Assembly: GCA_900618425.1 (NCBI GenBank)
Contig: UZAN01045828.1
Location: forward strand, 3,067-31,174
Direction: 5' to 3'
From: Echinostoma caproni
Taxonomy: Eukaryota > Platyhelminthes > Trematoda > Plagiorchiida > Echinostomatidae
DNA: 28,108 bases
Within the stretch, counting starts at the first letter, position 1, and each line of letters begins with the position of its first letter. Shown here one piece after another: positions 23,716 through 28,108 of the stretch. The translations under genes were made by a program, and so were the position numbers. The notes beneath the pieces are model-generated. The model saw only the letters and a list, made by a program, of their open reading frames with translations. It made no database searches and had not been told where the DNA came from.

Positions 23716-24270
23716 TCCCGAATAATTACCGTCCTGTTCCTTTCACATCTGTTCTATTTGAAACCCTTTGCTCCAATCATCTGCTTTTGCCCGTTGAATT
23801 TTAAGGACTCCTGACCGATCGCCAATACGGCTTCCAAGCACTGACCTGATGTCTCTCTTCTAATAATTATGGTGAGCTGCATTTGATACACGGAGAAACG
23901 CACCTGGCCTCGCTCGGCGTTTCAAATGCCTTCGACCGAGTTTGGCGCAAAACTGCCTACGTTCCATTTACCTGCGGCTATCGTATATTGTTTTTAAAGT
24001 TTGCTCTGTAAGCGAACCATCTTTCGAGTCGATGTGGTTCTATTTCAGCCGTTCCCTGTATGTACCGGCGTCCTCCAAGGTCCACTACTTGCGCGCACCA
24101 TCCTCTATTTATCACTAACTTTCCTTGCAAGACTTTCAATCTAATCCAATCGTTTTTGGATGACGCCATTTCATTGCTTCATGAATGTAGTGCGGTCAGC
24201 ATGTCACTGGACTCCTAGCATGACCACATCTCGCATTACATTCAATGCAAACCATGGAACTTTTTTCTTT
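23715..24270 (+). pseudogene. Second Jockey/CR1-like RT fragment
   Basis: Read in shifting frames, the segment gives NNYRPVPFTSVLFETL (about 23721), LLTDRQYGFQALT (about 23808), HGETHLASLGVSNAFDRVWR (about 23890-23950), CTGVLQGPLLA (about 24062-24095, usually GVPQGSVL) and QSFLDDAISLLHE with the catalytic box FLDD (24153-24164). The order matches the RT of the 20.3-21.2 kb copy, so this is another copy and not its continuation. Several stops and shifts show it is inactive. It ends where the hammerhead SINE begins. Confidence 0.72.
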
Positions 24271-24288
24271 TTATAAAGATTATATTTT

Positions 24289-24455
24289 CAAGTGCGTAAT
24301 GGAGGATTTGATTCGGTTTCAAATGGGAATTCGTCGTATATATGGCAAATGAAGCGTGAACTGAAGCACTGGACAACTGTTTCGACCTGTTTAGGTCTCA
24401 TCAGCAGTGCGAATCCATCGACCTAACTGGGGATCGAACCCAGGACCTCACTGGA
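24289..24455 (-). repeat. tRNA-like SINE with hammerhead ribozyme, copy 1
   Basis: On the minus strand a canonical B box GGTTCGATCCC (24430-24440) is followed by a hammerhead ribozyme and then a body that matches the copy at 27798-27995 almost base for base (CTTCATTTGCCATATA, GACGAATTCCCATTTGAAA, AATCAAATCCTCCA). The 3' end is around 24289, followed by A/T-rich sequence. The A box side is missing: upstream of the B box the sequence becomes a retrotransposon endonuclease fragment. A pol III type promoter plus a hammerhead is the known organisation of the schistosome Sm-alpha SINE-like family. Family identity is inferred. Confidence 0.82.
24366..24410 (-). ncRNA. Hammerhead ribozyme, type I, complete core
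   Basis: Minus-strand parts in order: stem I 5' GCACUG, core CUGAUGA, stem II GACCU-AAAC-AGGUC (five perfect pairs), core GAAA, a minimal stem III CAGUUG (two pairs, two-base loop), cleavage triplet GUC, and stem I 3' CAGUGC, which is fully complementary to the 5' strand. All conserved core bases of the type I hammerhead are present. The predicted self-cleavage is between plus positions 24372 and 24371. A very short stem III is typical of hammerheads from mobile elements and often lowers monomer activity. Core and pairing are seen; activity is inferred. Confidence 0.9.
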
Positions 24456-24640
24456 AGAAGCGATAGAATAATGGATATAGGTGCAGAAACCAGCTTTAGG
24501 AAGAAAAGAAAAACTAAGGAAGTATTTAGGGATTTGAAGGAGAGATTCGCGTATCGATCAGAAAGCCAAGGGAAGAGGATTGGAGAAAATGATGTACAGA
24601 ATTATTATTAGGGTTTGAACTACGAATGTTAGTGAGGACA
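24456..24640 (-). pseudogene. Jockey/CR1-like endonuclease N-terminal fragment
   Basis: Minus-strand sequence starting CTCACTAACATTCGT matches the plus-strand start of the element at 19.7 kb. It encodes LTNIRSSNPNNNSVHHFLQ and, further on, FLPKAGFCTYI, corresponding to FIPKAGVCAFI there. The SETQ segment has been lost. The fragment stops exactly where the SINE copy 1 homology begins, which suggests the SINE (or a rearrangement with it) truncated it. Confidence 0.7.
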
Positions 24641-24721
24641 ATAGAGCGTTGTAAGTTTTTAGGTGGAGTGCGCGTTCTATGATTCATGTGAGTTGTATTT
24701 TTCATTTGAGGTGTGAGAGAA

Positions 24722-24870
24722 GACCGGCAACCCAATTCTGGGACTTGGAGTGGTAAATCACATAAGGTACCAATAGGTGGAGCATGGTAGTGAACCGGCG
24801 ACAGCAGGGTTGCCCACCACCTGGAGAAGTAGATGACATTTAAACCGGATATCTCAGTCGCCCAGTGAGT
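24722..24870. repeat. Dispersed repeat, copy B
   Basis: Diverged second copy of the 16606-16735 repeat, in the same orientation. On the minus strand, near 24845-24870, there is a weak tRNA-like pair (GGGCGACTGAG and GGTTTAAATGTC), so a SINE origin is possible. Confidence 0.5.
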
Positions 24871-25467
24871 TGGTTGATTTAAAAGTCCCATTACTTACGG
24901 TACTCAACCGTGATAGTAAAATTGCTCTGGTACCCTAAAACAGTGCTCTGTGTTAGTCATATAATGTCGGTGGTTTTCATCCTATGCCGAGTGCCCCCAC
25001 AACCTGTTCATTCCATATACTCACTTAGTTTGTATACTTTGAGAACTTTACAGTGTGATAAGCAATGAAAGAGAAAGGCCTTATAATGGCTGCTCGGTTA
25101 TTAAAATTAGTGACTTTGAATGTCGAACCACAAATCGTCCTGATGGGGTCAGCTTGGGCCAGATGACGTCGATGCGGCTTTCCACCGCAATAGTCGTTTC
25201 TTTAAGCTACATGCACTTAATCAGTTTAGCTGGTATGCGTTAGCATTGAGTCGCTCAGTTTTTATCGTTTCTGATGGAGTAAATATCTTCTTTCTATTTC
25301 ACATGGAAGGATTCTATTTGGTATTTTCTGCAAATGAACCCATTTTTTAGTTGACTTGATTCTTCCCAAAGTATCCACAAAATCTCCATGCTGTTTTTCA
25401 GTTCATTTATCTTTCTATTGTTTGTAGTAGCCATTGAACACTTCCATCATTCGAATAGCGGAACAAA
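24871..25467 (+). promoter_or_regulatory. Upstream region of PDCD10 with possible 3' splice sites
   Basis: No coding region is recognised here. Pyrimidine-rich 3' splice-site-like sequences end at 25401 (CTGTTTTTCAG) and 25427 (TTTGTAG), some 40-70 bases before the PDCD10 start codon. They could be the end of a 5' UTR intron or a spliced-leader acceptor, both of which occur in flukes. No TATA-like element is convincing. Confidence 0.3.
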
Positions 25468-26404
25468 ATGGCAGCAGCGAGGTGGTCCAACACAAATGCA
25501 CCTCAAGGCCCACTTATGAGCAGTGCTAATGCAACACGTCAAATCATTTTTGAACCAACTTTCGTCAAGGTACATCATCTTTGCATACAATTAAAGTCCA
25601 TATTCGTTCCAGATGGAAGAGGTAGATTACGCATCAACTCAGAAGCTCAAAGAAGCGTTTTACAAAGTTTGTTACACATGTACTTAGCGTATATCCGATT
25701 GTTTGTGCAGGTGGAGAAACGTTATCCAGGCTTCAGCCAGGAATTTATCATTGGTTTACTTCAGCGGTTGGGATTGGAGAAAGAGGTGGATTTGTTTGAA
25801 ACCGGCCTTCGAATTGCTGGTTTTCAAGAAGGAGGTAGCAATAAAATCAGCATTATGCAGCATATTTTTTTCATCCCTCAGCTCCCATTCATCGTACCGG
25901 ACATCGGCGCCAACAGTTAATGGAGTTAGAGCATCGGGCACAAGAGCTGAAGAAGATTTTGAGCACAATACCGGATGAGATTTGTGATCGTCGATGTTTT
26001 ATTGAGTTGATTAAGTAGGTCCAAGTCCCAGTTGAATAATTGTTTTTCTTTTTTCAGACTTATTGCTAGTGCAATCAAACAGCTTCTGGATTCAGTCACA
26101 CACGTCTACGAATCTTCACCTTCCGGGGCTCACAAGAAGGCGCTCGGGGAGCAAAAGCAAAATTTTTTACTCTACTGCCGACAGTTTAGCTCGAATTTGA
26201 AAGACTACTTTAAAGACAACAAGTAGGTTCTGATGCTTATGCTATTGCCATTCATTGATTCATTATTTTTAAATAATCATTGCTATTTTAAACTAATTTA
26301 TCAATCTAGTGTTGTGTTTAAATTAGCTCAGGACGAAACAGTTGTCCAGTGCTCTCTGTCGGTCATCACACATTTCCATCACAACCATTTCAATTGCAAT
26401 GTGA
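25468..26404 (+). CDS. PDCD10: PDCD10/CCM3 homologue, six exons
   Basis: Programmed cell death protein 10 is a small adaptor. In animals its N-terminal dimerisation domain binds GCKIII kinases and its C-terminal focal-adhesion-targeting-like four-helix domain binds CCM2, striatin (STRIPAK) and paxillin. My exons are 25468-25569, 25613-25666, 25711-25834, 25882-26014, 26058-26222 and 26332-26404, all with GT/AG introns. Joined, they give 216 residues (vertebrates about 212). Exon 2 reads MEEVDYASTQKLKEAFYK and runs into VEKRYPGFSQE, matching the [20 protein letters not shown] region of the human protein. Exon 4 has LKKILSTIPDEICDR (117-130) and exon 5 LIASAIKQLLD (139-149) and LKDYFKDN, all diagnostic. 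Exon 1 starts at the only suitable Met. The last exon is the least certain: alternative acceptors at 26309 and 26326 give longer or unrelated tails, but the 26331 acceptor keeps the Lys codon and the family length. Confidence 0.9.
25570..25612 (+). other. PDCD10 intron 1 (43 nt)
   Basis: Donor AAG|GTACAT and acceptor TTCCAG, phase 0. Removal brings exon 2 into the frame that matches PDCD10. The retained sequence stays open, so unspliced translation gives a misleading insertion. Confidence 0.85.
25667..25710 (+). other. PDCD10 intron 2 (44 nt)
   Basis: Donor AAA|GTTTGT and acceptor TTTGTGCAG, phase 0. Together with intron 1 it totals 87 nt, so retaining both restores the frame by chance. Confidence 0.85.
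25835..25881 (+). other. PDCD10 intron 3 (47 nt)
   Basis: Donor GAG|GTAGCA and acceptor TTTTTTTCATCCCTCAG, phase 1. Retention leads to a stop at 25918. Confidence 0.85.
26015..26057 (+). other. PDCD10 intron 4 (43 nt)
   Basis: Donor AA|GTAGGT and acceptor CTTTTTTCAG, phase 2. The split codon is Lys138. Confidence 0.88.
26223..26331 (+). other. PDCD10 intron 5 (about 109 nt)
   Basis: Donor AA|GTAGGT is identical to that of intron 4, phase 2. The acceptor choice (26331, CTCAG) is inferred from protein length and the conserved Lys; 26309 and 26326 are alternatives. Confidence 0.6.
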
Positions 26405-26443
26405 AATCCTGTCTGTTGTCGTCGGAAGACTGTCACAGTTATG

Positions 26444-26449
26444 AATAAA
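26444..26449 (+). terminator. Polyadenylation signal of PDCD10
   Basis: Canonical AATAAA 40 bases after the proposed stop codon. Cleavage would be expected roughly at 26460-26475, giving a very short 3' UTR, as is common in compact fluke genes. Confidence 0.75.
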
Positions 26450-26469
26450 CAAATTACACATGAAAATGT

Positions 26470-26660
26470 TCAGGTCGTTTAAGTCACCGTCATCGACGTA
26501 CTTTGGTCCCTAAGGTCCGAGGTTCGAACCCCTTCCCCAACCTCCAGCATAAGTAGTGAGCCTCATGTTCATGCGGAGTAGCACTCATTCAGTAGCTCGT
26601 GACTGATGAAAGAACTACGAGGAGGGCAGCTGTCGAGCTTCTGTTTTTGTATTCGTTTTC
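26470..26660 (+). repeat. Possible SINE-like repeat with B box
   Basis: GGTTCGAACCC (26521-26531) is a perfect pol III B box, followed by a repeat-like body. A convincing A box was not found upstream. It begins right after the PDCD10 polyadenylation signal. A CTGATGA at about 26605 lacks a following stem II and GAAA, so no hammerhead is called. Confidence 0.4.
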
Positions 26661-27428
26661 GATTTGTTGTTTTTGTCTTTCTGCTTCCCTTCGGGAGCCA
26701 AAAATAGGTTTGCGAGATTTAACTGTTGCTATGCACTAGTGCATCAAATCGTCCCACCAGTTTGTACCTGTAGCTTGCTTGTACAAAGTTAAAACCGATT
26801 GATTCACTCAGTTCATACACATTCGGAAACGTTTGTTTTTCCGATGAGAGGGAACTGAATACGAATGTTCGCCTACTTCGTCGCGCATGTCGGTTTGGAT
26901 CTGTTAAGTTTTATACTGTGCTAGTAAATTTCAATCCACCTGGCAAGGATGGTACCGAACCAAAAATCTATTCTCCTGCTGTTCCATTGGTCAATGTTCC
27001 CAATTGGTTCCAATAGTCTCGATTACCAATCGCGTGTAGTATTGGTAATAGACGGATTTTACTCAGTCCCATATCCAAACCAAGCGCATGCTCAGCAAGA
27101 TTGTAGGGTTAGCCATAGATGTAAGATTTTATCCTGATGTATTCCGGAAGTATTTTTTATTATACGAAAGTGGATAGAGTAAAAGGGGTAAACCCCATGA
27201 TCCAAGGATATGCTGTACGTGGGAAGGTAAGGGGAACATTCAAGCCAAAACCATCTTGTGGATTCTGAGTTTAAAGGTAAGGAAGTTGTACGTTGAAGGG
27301 AAGACCGAAATGGACTAAGTGTTCAACAGCTGTTCTGTTCTTGGGAAAAATGATGATTGAAAGTTAGAAATGCGACACCTGGGGATAGTCACTTGAAATG
27401 AGTGGCTAGCCGCTTGTGCGCGGGGTCT
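26661..27428. other. Stretch with one unassigned open frame
   Basis: About 80 plus-strand codons without Met lie open at roughly 26775-27017, including VNFNPPGKDGTEPKIYSPAV. The composition looks protein-like but I cannot assign a family; an LTR or LINE remnant is possible. The rest holds nothing recognised. Confidence 0.25.
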
Positions 27429-27797
27429 TCAAGAAAGAGCAAGCGGGAGACGAATAGAAGCGGAAAGTTCACTAGAGTAAAATCCAAAGTAGTTTTGATG
27501 GAATAAGGATAAAAAAGCGACTATCCGACGGTGAGCTAGTGACTGAAAATTACGTGTTAGGGATGGGTCTTTGATGATACGAATAGCCTTACGTTGAACT
27601 CGATGAAGAAGAGAAAGAGGTGGATCAAGCTCCACCCCACACATGACTGCAGTATTCAAGTGTAGGGCGAATCTGAGCTTTGTAAAGCGACAAGGGGTGA
27701 TTTGGGNTGCGCAGGAGACAAGTAGATAAATATATAGTGACCATAAATGAGAAAAATATAAGGTAAGGATTGCATGGATTTGTAAAACGGAGAATTT
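27429..27797 (-). pseudogene. Jockey/CR1-like RT C-terminal fragment
   Basis: Read on the minus strand, LSLYKAQIRPTLEYCSHVWGG (one frame) is followed after a one-base shift by PPLSLLHRVQRKAIRIIKDP, then LTRNFQSLAHRRIVAFLSLF. LYKAQIRP.LEYCSHVWGGA and L..VQ.KAIRLI..P..T..L.SL.HRR.VA.L..FYR are the conserved post-RT region of Jockey/CR1-type LINEs. One unknown base (27707) lies just before it. The upstream part is cut off by the SINE copy 2. The element's EN fragment at 24.5 kb cannot belong to this copy because the order on the minus strand is reversed. Confidence 0.82.
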
Positions 27798-27995
27798 CAT
27801 GTGAGTATTGGAGGATTTGATTAGATTTCAAATGGGAATTCGTCGTGTATATGGCAAATGAAGCGCGAACTGAAAAGCTAGGAAGCACTGGACAACTGTT
27901 TCGACATGTTCAGGTCTCATCAGCAATGCGAATCCATCGAACCAATTACCTCATGGGCAGAACGTAAACACACTACCCACTCGGCCACCGGACAG
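27798..27995 (-). repeat. tRNA-like SINE with hammerhead ribozyme, copy 2
   Basis: On the minus strand an A box TGGCCGAGTGG (27977-27987) and a B-box-like GGTTCGATGGATTC (27930-27943) precede the hammerhead, followed by the body shared with copy 1. Relative to copy 1 it lacks 16 bases between the two GGT(T)CGAT repeats, which fuses the B box to the sequence before stem I. It also has about ten extra bases after the ribozyme. It ends near 27798, next to an RT fragment on the same strand. Confidence 0.85.
27885..27929 (-). ncRNA. Hammerhead ribozyme, type I, copy 2
   Basis: Same layout and length as copy 1: stem I GCAUUG with CAGUGC (one G-U pair), CUGAUGA, stem II GACCU-GAAC-AUGUC (one C-U mismatch), GAAA, stem III CAGUUG, and GUC. 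The core bases are intact. The stem II mismatch may weaken it. Predicted cleavage is between plus positions 27891 and 27890. Confidence 0.85.
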
Positions 27996-28108
27996 CTGAT
28001 CAGGCCGTTTTTCATTTTCCATTTACACGCTATAGCATAACCCATCTTTCCATCACGACGAGACTGCACCTTGACGCGGTGTGATGGCTTGCGTGCCTCC
28101 ATGACCCT
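27996..28108. other. Window end, nothing firm
   Basis: The minus-strand sequence upstream of SINE copy 2 looks repeat-like (a short frame at 27920-28102 runs through both), but no family is assigned. Confidence 0.3.

Noticed and set aside
25468..25920. Single-exon 150-residue protein
   Set aside because: The frame runs through introns 1 to 3 and loses the conserved PDCD10 residues that the spliced model restores.
26600..26630. CTGATGA on the plus strand in the repeat after PDCD10, as a further hammerhead
   Set aside because: No stem II followed by GAAA and no matching stem I or cleavage triplet; only a GUAG/CUAC hairpin is possible.
24456..27797. The two minus-strand Jockey/CR1-like fragments as one interrupted element
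   Set aside because: On the minus strand the RT C-terminus would lie before the endonuclease start, which is the wrong order for a single copy.
1..28108. CRISPR arrays, bacterial operons or a new prokaryotic defence system
   Set aside because: Spliced animal gene, eukaryotic retroelements, lack of long dense ORFs and no regularly spaced repeats rule these out.

Overview
This window is eukaryotic and most likely from a digenean trematode (flatworm). The evidence is one animal gene with very short introns, tRNA-headed short repeats carrying hammerhead ribozymes (the layout known from the schistosome Sm-alpha family), and relics of RTE-like, Jockey/CR1-like and Penelope-like retroelements, all of which are common in fluke genomes. 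The species cannot be fixed from the sequence. The assembly is a draft: there is a 535-base N gap at 17443-17977 next to a TG microsatellite, and single Ns at 13414, 15545 and 27707.

Layout. Positions 1-12280 are mostly intergenic, with a tRNA-headed SINE relic (605-712, minus), a Penelope-like RT scrap (3183-3259, minus), an isolated exon-like segment (9589-9677, plus) and a decayed hammerhead-like fold (9852-9950, minus). Positions 12285-13360 (minus) hold a deleted Penelope-like element whose RT N-terminal half is joined to its GIY-YIG endonuclease with the catalytic RT core missing. Positions 13400-19670 hold nothing I recognise as a gene. Positions 19680-24640 are a retrotransposon graveyard: a Jockey/CR1-like EN+RT copy, an RTE-like EN+RT copy, a second Jockey/CR1-like RT fragment, a minus-strand Jockey/CR1-like EN fragment, and a hammerhead SINE abutting the last. 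Positions 25468-26404 carry the one recognisable cellular gene, a PDCD10/CCM3 homologue. The end of the window has an RT C-terminal fragment and a second hammerhead SINE, both on the minus strand.

The PDCD10 model was built by hand: six exons, five introns (43, 44, 47, 43 and about 109 nt) and 216 codons, against about 212 in vertebrates. A continuous open frame across its first three exons is misleading, because exon 2 is read in another frame. The most interesting non-protein signals are two complete 45-nt hammerhead ribozymes at 24366-24410 and 27885-27929 (minus), each inside a tRNA-like SINE. They are two diverged copies of one family, related by recognisable small deletions.

The retroelements are defective copies and do not form a pathway. 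The ribozyme SINEs are non-autonomous; which element mobilises them is not shown here.
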